Of a stretch of 64,000 nucleotides of DNA, positions 37,054 to 45,385 are shown piece after piece. Both the position numbers and the translations under genes were made by a program. Origin of the DNA: Microbacterium sp. C7(2022) (GTDB lineage Bacteria; Actinomycetota; Actinomycetes; Actinomycetales; Microbacteriaceae); assembly GCF_028823665.1 (NCBI RefSeq), contig NZ_JAPEHV010000006.1:310001-374000 (forward strand), in the 5' to 3' direction. Below the pieces are notes generated by a model. The model worked only from the letters and a program-made list of their open reading frames with translations. It was not told the origin of the DNA and made no database searches. How positions within the stretch are numbered: the stretch's first letter is position 1; the number at the start of each line of letters is the position of its first letter.

Positions 37054-37841
37054 TGTCGACTGTCGTTGCCGCAGAGACCCCCACCGAGTCGACGCCGGAC
37101 ACCGCGACGCCGGCAGACACCGGCATCCAGTCCTATCTCGTCACCTTCATCATTCGGCGATTCGACCCCGAGGTAGACGACGAGCCGCGCTGGGTCGACT
37201 ACGACGTCGAGCTGTACTCGACCGACCGCGTGCTGGACGCCCTCCACAAGATCAAGTGGGAGGTCGACGGCTCGCTCACCTTCCGCCGCTCGTGTGCGCA
37301 CGGCATCTGTGGGTCCGACGCGATGCGCATCAACGGTCGCAACCGCCTCGCCTGCAAGACGCTGATCAAGGACCTCGACATTTCGAAGCCGATCTACGTC
37401 GAGGCGATCAAGGGTCTGCCGCTGGAAAAGGACCTCGTCGTCGACATGGAGCCGTTCTTCGCGTCGTACCGCGAGGTGCAGCCGTTCCTCATCGCGAACT
37501 CGACGCCCGAGAAGGGCAAGGAGCGCAAGCAGTCGATCGTCGACCGCGAGATCTTCGACGACACCACGAAGTGCATTCTGTGCGCGGCATGCACCTCGTC
37601 GTGCCCGGTGTTCTGGACCGACGGCCAGTACTTCGGTCCTGCCGCCATCGTCAACGCGCACCGCTTCATCTTCGACTCGCGCGACGACGCCGGTGATGTG
37701 CGCCTCGACATCCTGAACGACAAAGAGGGCGTGTGGCGGTGCCGCACCACCTTCAACTGCACCGAAGCATGCCCCCGCGGTATCGAGGTCACGAAGGCGA
37801 TCGCCGAAGTCAAGCAGGCGGTTCTGCGCGGCAAGGCCTGA
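37053..37841 (+). CDS. sdhB: succinate dehydrogenase iron-sulfur subunit
   Basis: A 262-residue electron-transfer subunit. The ferredoxin domain holds [2Fe-2S] ligands C81, C86, D89 and C101 (RSCAHGICGSDAM ... LACKT), where Asp replaces one cysteine as in E. coli SdhB. The C-terminal domain has C174, C177, C180, C184, C230, C236 and C240 for the [4Fe-4S] and [3Fe-4S] clusters. A hydrophilic head of about 25 residues is slightly long. It is the last gene of sdhCDAB. Confidence 0.96.
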   Translation: MSTVVAAETPTESTPDTATPADTGIQSYLVTFIIRRFDPEVDDEPRWVDYDVELYSTDRVLDALHKIKWEVDGSLTFRRSCAHGICGSDAMRINGRNRLACKTLIKDLDISKPIYVEAIKGLPLEKDLVVDMEPFFASYREVQPFLIANSTPEKGKERKQSIVDREIFDDTTKCILCAACTSSCPVFWTDGQYFGPAAIVNAHRFIFDSRDDAGDVRLDILNDKEGVWRCRTTFNCTEACPRGIEVTKAIAEVKQAVLRGKA

Positions 37842-37852
37842 GGCTCCGCGGC

Positions 37853-39082
37853 ATGAGCGCATCGCCGAGCGATGAGCGGATGCCGCACCCGCACGTCTCA
37901 CAAGCGGCTCACCCCCTTCGGGTGAGCCGCTTCGCCGTCACTGCGGCGTACGCCGCGCAGGGCCTCGGGTACGCCGTGGTGGTGACCTCGCTCCCCGCGC
38001 TCAAGGAACGTCAGGGCGTGGACGACACGATGGTGTCGATCCTGGTCCTCGGTGTCGCGCTCATGGCCGCCGTCGGATCGGTGCTGGCGAACGCGGTCGC
38101 CGTGCACTGGGGTTCGCGCTCCGCGCTCTCGCTCGGCCTTCTCGTGCAGGGCATCGCCCTGCCGCTCATCGCCCTGCCAACGCCGTTCGCGGTGTTCGCG
38201 GCCGCCTTTGCCCTCTTCGGCGTGGGGCTCGGGTGCGTCGACGCCGGCGTCGCGATGCAGGGCGTTGCGGTGCAGCGACGCCACGGCCACCCGCTGCTCG
38301 GCAGGTTCTTCGCCGCGCTCACTGCTGCGGCGATCGCTGGTGCTCTGCTGGTCTCGGCCGTCGCCGCCACGGCCCTTGCCGCCGGAATCGCCCTCACTGT
38401 CGCGGGCGTCGCTGCCGCGACTGTGGGGATCGTCGGGCGGTGGTTCTTCCTGCGCGATGTGCCGGTGGACGACGCGCTGCCGGCAACCGAGCGAGCGCGG
38501 CTCCCGCGAGCAGGAATCTGGGCGTTCGGCTTCGTGATCCTCGCGGTGTTCGTCGTGGATTCGGCCGTATCGACCTGGAGCACCGTGTATCTGCATGATG
38601 ACCTCGCGACGGCCGCGTGGGTCGCCCCGCTCGGCTACGCGGCATACCAGGCGGCCGTGTTGGTGACACGACTGGTCACCGATCGACTGGTGGGTGCGTG
38701 GGGGCGCGCGCGCCTCGTGGCGATCGCGGTGGTGATCTCTGCCGCCGGGCTGCTGGCGGTCGTGCTCCTCCCCTTCGCCGTCGCCGCCGTCCTCGGATTC
38801 GCCCTCGCCGGCGTCGCGACGGGCGTCCTCGTACCGGTGACCTTCGGCGCCGCGGGCGACCTTTCGCCCGAACACAGCGACCAGGTGATCGCGCGCGTCA
38901 ACCTCTTCAACTACGCGGGCGCGATCCTCGGCGCGGTCGTGGTGGGCCTGCTCGCCGATGGCCCCGGGCTCGCGGTGGCGTTCGCGCTGCCCGCCCTCGC
39001 GCTGTTCGCGGTGCTGTGGGTGCTCCCCCGTTTCCGGGCGACGCCAGCGGCGATGTCGGCACGCTCTGGCTCACCCCGCTAA
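37853..39082 (+). CDS. MFS transporter
   Basis: A 409-residue major facilitator protein with twelve hydrophobic segments from VTAAYAAQGLGYAVVVTSLPAL onward. The family loop between helices 2 and 3 is NAVAVHWGSRSALSL, and the second half opens at RAGIWAFGFVILAVFVVDSAVSTW. It resembles the sugar/drug MFS members near E. coli YbjJ in length, but the substrate is unknown. A 13-bp perfect hairpin lies within the first 27 codons, so translation may start at GTG 37922, or possibly ATG 37880, rather than ATG 37853. Confidence 0.75.
   Translation: MSASPSDERMPHPHVSQAAHPLRVSRFAVTAAYAAQGLGYAVVVTSLPALKERQGVDDTMVSILVLGVALMAAVGSVLANAVAVHWGSRSALSLGLLVQGIALPLIALPTPFAVFAAAFALFGVGLGCVDAGVAMQGVAVQRRHGHPLLGRFFAALTAAAIAGALLVSAVAATALAAGIALTVAGVAAATVGIVGRWFFLRDVPVDDALPATERARLPRAGIWAFGFVILAVFVVDSAVSTWSTVYLHDDLATAAWVAPLGYAAYQAAVLVTRLVTDRLVGAWGRARLVAIAVVISAAGLLAVVLLPFAVAAVLGFALAGVATGVLVPVTFGAAGDLSPEHSDQVIARVNLFNYAGAILGAVVVGLLADGPGLAVAFALPALALFAVLWVLPRFRATPAAMSARSGSPR
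37902..37932 (+). terminator. terminator-like hairpin after sdhB, inside the next ORF's 5' end
   Basis: A perfect 13-bp stem (AAGCGGCTCACCC / GGGTGAGCCGCTT) with a CCTTC loop lies 60 bp after the sdhB stop. The strength and distance suit an sdh terminator, and this questions the upstream start codons of the MFS gene. Confidence 0.6.
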
Positions 39083-39085
39083 CCT
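39080..39085 (+). promoter_or_regulatory. -10 box, leaderless YihY promoter
   Basis: TAACCT ends 6 nt before GTG 39092 and includes the TAA stop of the MFS gene. Confidence 0.45.
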
Positions 39086-39091
39086 GGCGAG

Positions 39092-40318
39092 GTGAGTGAA
39101 CGAAGCCCCCAGCACGCTCGTGCCGCGGCCGATGTCGCTCAGCGCGAAGAGGAGACGCTTCGCGCGCGGTGGGAATCGACACAAGAGTCGCTGCGCGAGC
39201 GATTCGATGAGCCCATTCATCGCGCCACCCGACTGACACAAAAGACGTTGGCGTGGTTCCCCGTGCGTGTCTGGCGCCACTTCCTACAGCACAACGGCTT
39301 CTTGCTGGCCGCGGGGGTGAGCTACCAGGCCCTCTTCGCAACGTTCGCCGCGATCTATGTCGCCTTCGCGATCGCGGGGCTCTGGCTCGGGGGCAGCCAA
39401 GACGCCATCAACGGCCTCATCGCGCTCATCAACACCTACATCCCTGGCTTGATCGCGGACGATGGCCTGTTCACTCCCGCTCAGGTGGCCGATATCGCCA
39501 CGAGCAGCGCTGGGGTGCTGGGCATCACCGGTGCGATCGCCCTCGGCACCCTCATCTGGACCGCGATCGGCTTCGTGACCTTCATCCGACGCGCCATCCG
39601 TGACATCTTCGGGTTGCCGCCAGATCTGCGCAGCTACTTCATGCTGAAGGCGCGGGACTTCCTCGGTGCCGTGCTGTTCGCCATCGCCCTAGTGATCGGC
39701 TTCGCCGCGATTTCCGTGGGCACATGGGCGCTCGGCCTGGTGTTCGGGTTCTTTGGCTGGAGTGACACCTCGAGCTGGTACGGGATTTCCGTGCGTGTGG
39801 GCACAATTCTGATCTCGTTCATCGTGTTCAGCGCGGCCCTGCTGGGACTCATCCGCTTCCTCACCGGGACGAAGCTGCCCTGGCGACGCATCTGGCCGGG
39901 CGCACTCCTCGGCGGCGGGGCCATCACGGTCCTGCAGTTGTTCACGGGATGGCTGTTCATCTACACCCCGTCCAACGCCCTCCTGGCGACATTCGCGATC
40001 TTCGTGGGCCTGTTGCTGTGGTTCCGCATCATCGGGATCATCATGTTGGTGGCCGCGGCGTGGGTGGCCGTCTCGGCGCGCGATCGCGACGTGCCCCTGC
40101 TCCCGCAGACAGAGGCCGAGCGTCTCGCCGCCGAGCACCGCGCACTCCTCCTCGCGGCCCAGGTACGCCTGCGCACGGCACAAGAGGCGCGCGAGTCGGC
40201 GCCGTGGCATCGACGCTGGCGGGCCGATCTCGCCGTGCGCGACGCCGAGCGCGAACTGCAAGAGGTCGAGGAAGCAACGCCGGCCCCGCCGAAGAAGGCG
40301 TCATCCCTGTTCGAATGA
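39092..40318 (+). CDS. YihY/BrkB family membrane protein
   Basis: A 408-residue protein. A charged head of about 50 residues leads into a six-helix YihY/virulence factor BrkB domain (AGVSYQALFATFAAIYVAFAIAGLWL to about residue 330). A charged coiled-coil-like tail (about 335-408, rich in E, R and A) follows. Family members are inner-membrane proteins of uncertain role; they are not ribonuclease BN, despite old annotations. It has its own apparent leaderless promoter. The next gene also starts from its own box. Confidence 0.85.
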   Translation: MSERSPQHARAAADVAQREEETLRARWESTQESLRERFDEPIHRATRLTQKTLAWFPVRVWRHFLQHNGFLLAAGVSYQALFATFAAIYVAFAIAGLWLGGSQDAINGLIALINTYIPGLIADDGLFTPAQVADIATSSAGVLGITGAIALGTLIWTAIGFVTFIRRAIRDIFGLPPDLRSYFMLKARDFLGAVLFAIALVIGFAAISVGTWALGLVFGFFGWSDTSSWYGISVRVGTILISFIVFSAALLGLIRFLTGTKLPWRRIWPGALLGGGAITVLQLFTGWLFIYTPSNALLATFAIFVGLLLWFRIIGIIMLVAAAWVAVSARDRDVPLLPQTEAERLAAEHRALLLAAQVRLRTAQEARESAPWHRRWRADLAVRDAERELQEVEEATPAPPKKASSLFE

Positions 40319-40357
40319 TCCGAGTCCATCACGGTCAGCGATGTCTGTGCCCGTCGT

Positions 40358-40363
40358 TAGGCT
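40358..40363 (+). promoter_or_regulatory. -10 box, leaderless exodeoxyribonuclease III promoter
   Basis: TAGGCT ends 6 nt before ATG 40370 and there is no Shine-Dalgarno. Confidence 0.5.
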
Positions 40364-40369
40364 GATCAG

Positions 40370-41212
40370 ATGTCTCGCAGGGTTCGCATCGCCTCTATCA
40401 ACGTCAACGGAATCCGCGCAGCGGTCCGCAAGGGAATGCTCGACTGGCTCGAACACGCCGACGTCGACATCATGGCGCTTCAAGAAGTACGGGCGACCGA
40501 GGCCGAGTTGCGCGCTGCCGTCCCCGGATGGCAGATCGTCAACGATGAAGCCCTCGCGAAAGGTCGCGCGGGGGTGGCCGTGGCATCCCGGCTCCCGTCA
40601 GCAGACGTCCGCCGCGTCCTCTCCCCCGAACCCCTCGACAGCGCGGGCCGCTGGATCGAGGCCGACTTCGACATCGACGGCACGCGCCTCACGGTCGTCA
40701 GTGCCTACGTGCACACCGGCGAAGCCGACAGCCCTAAGCAAGACGCCAAGTGGGCCTTTCTCGACGCGATGGAGAAGCGGATGCCGCAGCTCGCCGCGCA
40801 CGCAGATTTCGCCCTCATCATGGGCGACCTCAACGTCGGGCACCGCGAGCTCGACATCCGCAACTGGAAGGGCAACGTGAAAAAGTCGGGCTTCCTCCCC
40901 CGTGAGCGCGCGTACTTCGACCGCTTCCTCGGGGCGGCTGGGCAAGAGGTCGCCGCCGTGGACGGCACCACCGGCACCGGGCTCGGGTGGGTCGACGTCG
41001 GGCGCGCGGCGCACGGCGACGTCGACGGGCCCTACACGTGGTGGTCGATGCGCGGCCGCGCGTTCGACAACGACTCCGGGTGGCGCATCGACTACCACCT
41101 CGCCACTCCCGCGCTCGCCCAGCGCGCGTCCGGCTACACGGTCGTCCGCGCCGATTCGTGGGACACCCGGTGGAGTGATCACGCGCCGGTCATCGTCGAC
41201 TACGACGTCTGA
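40370..41212 (+). CDS. xthA: exodeoxyribonuclease III / AP endonuclease
   Basis: A 280-residue endonuclease/exonuclease/phosphatase-fold enzyme that nicks at abasic sites and trims 3' ends in base excision repair. It has ASINVNGIRAAVRKG, the metal-binding E in ALQEVR, GDLNVGH (Asp/Asn pair), GWRIDYHLATP, and the catalytic SDHAPV near the C-terminus. The length is normal. An Fpg/Nei glycosylase lies 1.7 kb downstream and acts in the same pathway, although separate promoters are likely. Confidence 0.93.
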   Translation: MSRRVRIASINVNGIRAAVRKGMLDWLEHADVDIMALQEVRATEAELRAAVPGWQIVNDEALAKGRAGVAVASRLPSADVRRVLSPEPLDSAGRWIEADFDIDGTRLTVVSAYVHTGEADSPKQDAKWAFLDAMEKRMPQLAAHADFALIMGDLNVGHRELDIRNWKGNVKKSGFLPRERAYFDRFLGAAGQEVAAVDGTTGTGLGWVDVGRAAHGDVDGPYTWWSMRGRAFDNDSGWRIDYHLATPALAQRASGYTVVRADSWDTRWSDHAPVIVDYDV

Positions 41213-41270
41213 TCGCGCGGGCCGCCGTGCGCGGCATCCGATCCGAATCGAACGGCGCAACGCGCACGCT

Positions 41271-41276
41271 TAGGAT
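41271..41276 (+). promoter_or_regulatory. -10 box, leaderless trpS promoter
   Basis: TAGGAT ends 6 nt before GTG 41283. Confidence 0.5.
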
Positions 41277-41282
41277 TGTCGA

Positions 41283-42287
41283 GTGACTAAACCGCGCCTG
41301 TACTCCGGAATGCAGCCCTCTGCCGACTCCCTCCAGATCGGTAACTACATCGGGGCGCTCATGCAGTGGCGCGAAATGCAGCAGTCGTACGACGCGTTCT
41401 TCTCGGTCGTCGACCTTCACGCCCTGACCGTTCCGAACGACCCGGCAGAGCTGCGCGAGAAGACCCGCCGGACGGCCGCACAGTACATCGCGGCGGGCAT
41501 CGAGCCGTCGCGCTCGACGCTGTACGTGCAGTCGCACGTGAGCGCCCACGCCGAACTCGCGTGGATTCTCTCCACCGTCACCGGGTTCGGCGAGGCCGGG
41601 CGGATGACGCAGTTCAAAGACAAGTCCTCGCGGTACGGCACGGATGCCACCTCCGTCGGCCTGTTCACCTACCCGGTGCTGATGGCCGCCGACATCTTGC
41701 TCTACCAGACCGATCTTGTCCCCGTGGGCGATGACCAGAAGCAGCACGTCGAACTCACGCGTGATCTCGCCGAGCGCTTCAACAGCCGCTACGGCAAGGC
41801 GTTCACGGTGCCGATGCCTGTGATTCAGCAGGACACCGCGCGCATCTACGACCTGCAGAACCCGACGGCGAAGATGTCGAAGTCGGCCGAGACCGACGCC
41901 GGCGTGCTGTGGCTGCTCGATGACCCGTCGAAGTCGGCGAAGAAGATCATGCGCGCCGTCACCGACAGCGAGGGCTCGGTGCGGTACGACCGCCAGAACA
42001 AGCCCGGTGTGTCGAACCTTCTCGTCATCTACGCGGCCCTGAGTGGACGCCAGATCCCCTCGATCGAGGATGAGTACGCCGGTCGCGGCTACGGCGACTT
42101 CAAGAAGGGTCTCGCCGAGGTCGTGGTGAACGAGTTCGGCCCGGTGCGCGAGCGCGCTCTGGCGCTCCTCGACGACCCGGCAGAACTCGACCGTGTGCTG
42201 GCCGTCAACGCGGGCAAGGCAGAAGAAGTCGCGAACAAGACGCTCGCCGACGTCTACGACAAGGTCGGGCTTCTGCGTCGCGCGTAG
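41283..42287 (+). CDS. trpS: tryptophanyl-tRNA synthetase
   Basis: A 334-residue class I synthetase that charges tRNA-Trp. It begins [24 protein letters not shown], with the HIGH-equivalent in the QIGNYIGA stretch, and carries the KMSKS loop as [10 protein letters not shown]. Length and motifs match the bacterial enzyme. It uses a GTG start with an apparent leaderless promoter and no T-box or other attenuator in the 70-bp upstream gap. The acetyltransferase gene follows after 16 bp and may be cotranscribed. Confidence 0.96.
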   Translation: MTKPRLYSGMQPSADSLQIGNYIGALMQWREMQQSYDAFFSVVDLHALTVPNDPAELREKTRRTAAQYIAAGIEPSRSTLYVQSHVSAHAELAWILSTVTGFGEAGRMTQFKDKSSRYGTDATSVGLFTYPVLMAADILLYQTDLVPVGDDQKQHVELTRDLAERFNSRYGKAFTVPMPVIQQDTARIYDLQNPTAKMSKSAETDAGVLWLLDDPSKSAKKIMRAVTDSEGSVRYDRQNKPGVSNLLVIYAALSGRQIPSIEDEYAGRGYGDFKKGLAEVVVNEFGPVRERALALLDDPAELDRVLAVNAGKAEEVANKTLADVYDKVGLLRRA

Positions 42288-42303
42288 ACGCTCGGACCAC
42301 ACG

Positions 42304-42867
42304 ATGCAGCCGGTCGACCTTCAGACGACGCGCCTGACGTTACGCGCCCCCGGGCCTGACGACATCGAGGCGATCTTCGAGGCGTGCCAGGATCCCGAGA
42401 TTCCTCGCTGGACCACGGTGCCCTCCCCCTACGCACGCTCCGACGCCGAAGAGTTCGTGGCGAAGACCGCCACGTGGTGGCACGACGACGCCCAGTACGT
42501 GTGGACGATCCGCCTGGGGTCCTCCTTCGCCGGAGTGATTGGCCTACACGAAGTCACCCCGCGCGGCTCGGCCGAGATCGGGTTCTGGCTGTCGCCGGAT
42601 GCCCGTGGCCAGCGCGTCCTCACCGAGGCCGGCCGAGCGGTGATCGACTTCGCGTTCTCACCCGAGATCGGCATGCGCCGCCTGTCGTGGCGGGCCGTGG
42701 TGGGCAATGTGCCGTCTGCCAAAACTGCGCGCGCCCTGGGCTTCCGCTACGAGGGAACACTGCGCCAGGCGCTGACGAGCCCGCGCGGGCGTGACGACGG
42801 CTGGGTCGCCGGCCTCTTGGCGGAGGATGATCGGATGCCCCACCCCTGGCCTGTCCTCGAAGGCTGA
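42304..42867 (+). CDS. GNAT family N-acetyltransferase
   Basis: A 187-residue acetyltransferase of the RimJ/RimL group. It starts DLQTTRLTLRAPGPDDIEAIFEAC and has the acetyl-CoA region GFWLSPDARGQRVLTEAGRAVIDFAF, followed by NVPSAKTARALGFRYEGTLRQAL, the typical last block. Its start is 16 bp after the trpS stop with no clear Shine-Dalgarno, so co-expression with trpS is likely. The substrate is unknown. Confidence 0.85.
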   Translation: MQPVDLQTTRLTLRAPGPDDIEAIFEACQDPEIPRWTTVPSPYARSDAEEFVAKTATWWHDDAQYVWTIRLGSSFAGVIGLHEVTPRGSAEIGFWLSPDARGQRVLTEAGRAVIDFAFSPEIGMRRLSWRAVVGNVPSAKTARALGFRYEGTLRQALTSPRGRDDGWVAGLLAEDDRMPHPWPVLEG

Positions 42868-42886
42868 CAGCCGCGAACCCGCGTGC

Positions 42887-42892
42887 CAGGAT
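42887..42892 (+). promoter_or_regulatory. possible -10 box, leaderless glycosylase promoter
   Basis: CAGGAT ends 6 nt before ATG 42899. The first base departs from the TANNNT pattern. Confidence 0.3.
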
Positions 42893-42898
42893 GGGCGC

Positions 42899-43771
42899 AT
42901 GCCCGAGATGCCAGAAGTGCAGGGGCTCGTCGAGTTCCTCCGAGGCGCGATGACCGGGACCACCGTCACCAAGGTTTCGGTCGCCGCCATCGCGGCGCTC
43001 AAGACGTATGACCCGGCTGTGAACGCGCTCGAAGGTGCCGAGATCACCGGTGTCGAGCGGCGAGGCAAGTTCGTGGTGGCCGTAGCCCGCAGCACCGATC
43101 AGAGTCTGTATCTGGTCTTCCACCTCGCCAAAGCCGGCTGGTTGCGCTGGTACGACCACCTGCCGCAGACCGTCATCCGCCCCGGAAAGACGCCGATCGC
43201 GCTGCGCGTCGCCCTCTCGACCGGGGCGGGCTTCGACCTCACCGAAGCAGGGACGAAGAAGTCATCGGCGGTGCATGTTGTGCGCGACACGGGCGATGTC
43301 CCGGGGATCGCCCGCCTCGGACCCGATCCCCTCGACGCTTCGTTCACGCGTGCGACTCTCGCGGCACTGTTGTCGGGTCGGCGTACCCAGATCAAAGGCG
43401 TGCTGCGCGATCAGAGCGTGGTCGCGGGAATCGGCAATGCGTACTCGGACGAGATCCTGCATGCCGCCAAGATGTCTCCCTACGCCCTCGCTGCGACTCT
43501 CACCGATGACGAGATCGATACGCTGTTCGCCGCGATGTCAGCGACGCTCACCGAGGCTGTGACGGCCGTGACCGGGAAGCCCCCGGCAGAACTCAAGGAC
43601 GCCAAGCGTCGCGGCATGCATGTGCACGGCCGACGCGGGGAAGCGTGCCCGGTGTGCGGCGACACCGTGCGCAGCGTGTTCTTCGCCGACAATTCCCTCG
43701 AGTACTGCGCCACGTGTCAGACCGGCGGCAAAATTCTCGCCGACCGCCGATTGTCGCGCCTGCTGAAGTGA
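42899..43771 (+). CDS. Fpg/Nei family DNA glycosylase
   Basis: A 290-residue bifunctional glycosylase/AP lyase for oxidised bases. It begins MPEMPEVQGL, with the catalytic N-terminal proline P2 and E3, has the helix-two-turn-helix region KGVLRDQSVVAGIGNAYSDEILHAAKMSP, and a C-terminal zinc finger with CPVCGDT and YCATCQTGG. Insertion of the extended FVVAVARSTDQSLYLVFHLAKAGWLRWY block is typical of the actinobacterial Fpg-like group. Base specificity cannot be assigned. Its TGA abuts the glpK stop on the other strand with no spacer. Confidence 0.9.
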   Translation: MPEMPEVQGLVEFLRGAMTGTTVTKVSVAAIAALKTYDPAVNALEGAEITGVERRGKFVVAVARSTDQSLYLVFHLAKAGWLRWYDHLPQTVIRPGKTPIALRVALSTGAGFDLTEAGTKKSSAVHVVRDTGDVPGIARLGPDPLDASFTRATLAALLSGRRTQIKGVLRDQSVVAGIGNAYSDEILHAAKMSPYALAATLTDDEIDTLFAAMSATLTEAVTAVTGKPPAELKDAKRRGMHVHGRRGEACPVCGDTVRSVFFADNSLEYCATCQTGGKILADRRLSRLLK

Positions 43772-45319
43772 TCAGTCCTCTGCGCGGGTACCCATAAGTT
43801 CGCGTGCATCGTCGTCGACCCAGTCCAGCGACTTAGTGACCGCCTTCTGCCACTGTCGATAGCGGCGCTCGCGTTCGTCCTCGCTCATGCGGGGTTCGAA
43901 GCGAGCATCCTCCTGCCAGTGGGCCCGTAGCTCCGCCCGGTCTCGCCAAACGCCGGTGGCAAGGCCTGCGGCATACGCGGCGCCGAGAGCGGTGGTCTCC
44001 ACGACCTTCGGTCGTACCACGGGGATGCCGAGGATGTCAGCCTGGAACTGCATCAGCGTGTCGTTGCGCGTCATTCCACCGTCCACCCGCAGCTCGTGCA
44101 GGGCCAGGTCGGCGTCCGACGAGACGGCCTCGATGACGTCACGCGTCTGGAACGCGGTGGACTCCAGCGCCGCGCGCGCAATGTGGGCCTTGTTGACGTA
44201 GCGCGTGAGTCCCACCAGAGCGCCGCGCGCATCGGGGCGCCAATACGGCGCGAACAGGCCCGAGAACGCGGGGACGAAGTACGCTCCCCCGTTGTCGGCG
44301 ACGGTCGCCGCGAGGGATTCCACCTGCTCAGATCGATCGATGATGCCCAGATTGTCGCGCAGCCATTGCACGAGAGAGCCTGTCACGGCGATCGAGCCCT
44401 CCAGCGCATAGTGCGCCGGCTCGTCACCGCAGCGGTACGCCACGGTCGTGATCAGTCCGCTGTTGGAGCGCACGATCTCGGTACCCGTTCCCACCAGCAA
44501 GAAGTTGCCCGTGCCGTACGTGTTCTTCGATTCGCCGGCGTCGAACGCCGCCTGCCCGAACGTCGCCGCCTGCTGGTCGCCCAGGATCCCGGCGATCGGC
44601 ACGCCCGTTGCGACACCCGGCAGTTGCGTCTCGCCAACGACGCCACTGGATGAGGTGATCGTCGGCATCATCGCCCTCGGAATGTTCCACACGCCGAGCA
44701 GTTCGTCATCCCAGTCCAGCGTTTGCAAGTCCATCAACAGCGTCCGGCTGGCATTGGTGACGTCGGTGATGTGGATGCCACCACGACTGCCACCGGTCAG
44801 GTTCCAGATCACCCAGGTGTCGGGTGTTCCGAACAGCAGGTCGCCGCGCTCAGCGGCATCCCGAGCCCCCGGCGTGTGCTCGAGGATCCATGCCACCTTC
44901 GAGGCCGAGAAGTAGGTGGCCAGGGGCAGCCCCGTCTGCTCAGAGAAGCGGAACGTGCCCTCGCGCGTGCCGCCCGACAACTCGTCAATCCGCGGCTGGG
45001 TGCGGGTGTCCTGCCAGACGATGGCGTTGTGCACCGGCCGACCTGTCCGCTTGTCCCACACGATCGCCGTCTCACGCTGATTCGTCACGCCGATTCCGGC
45101 GAGGTCGCCCGCGCCGAGTTTCGCCTGCGTGAGCGCCGAGGCGATGACCCATTCGGTGTTGGTCCAGATCTCGACGGCGTCGTGCTCGACCCAGCCTGCA
45201 CGCGGCAGGATCTGCTCGTGCTCGCGCTGCGCGACCGACACGATCGCCCCGCCCGCGTTGAAGACGATGGCGCGGGTCGATGTCGTCCCTTGGTCGATGG
45301 CCAACACGTGGTCTGCCAC
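43772..45319 (-). CDS. glpK: glycerol kinase
   Basis: A 515-residue FGGY kinase that phosphorylates glycerol to glycerol 3-phosphate. It shows [47 protein letters not shown], and the FGGY signature region [22 protein letters not shown]. The length is normal. GTG 45319 is selected because AAGGAG lies 8 nt upstream. It follows glpD by 66 bp on the same strand. No glycerol facilitator gene is in the locus. Confidence 0.96.
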   Translation of the reverse strand: MADHVLAIDQGTTSTRAIVFNAGGAIVSVAQREHEQILPRAGWVEHDAVEIWTNTEWVIASALTQAKLGAGDLAGIGVTNQRETAIVWDKRTGRPVHNAIVWQDTRTQPRIDELSGGTREGTFRFSEQTGLPLATYFSASKVAWILEHTPGARDAAERGDLLFGTPDTWVIWNLTGGSRGGIHITDVTNASRTLLMDLQTLDWDDELLGVWNIPRAMMPTITSSSGVVGETQLPGVATGVPIAGILGDQQAATFGQAAFDAGESKNTYGTGNFLLVGTGTEIVRSNSGLITTVAYRCGDEPAHYALEGSIAVTGSLVQWLRDNLGIIDRSEQVESLAATVADNGGAYFVPAFSGLFAPYWRPDARGALVGLTRYVNKAHIARAALESTAFQTRDVIEAVSSDADLALHELRVDGGMTRNDTLMQFQADILGIPVVRPKVVETTALGAAYAAGLATGVWRDRAELRAHWQEDARFEPRMSEDERERRYRQWQKAVTKSLDWVDDDARELMGTRAED

Positions 45320-45385
45320 GGGGATCTCCTTTCTCGCGAGCATCCTCGTCTCGCACAGTGCCGCGCGAGCGCGGCCGCGGTCAGA

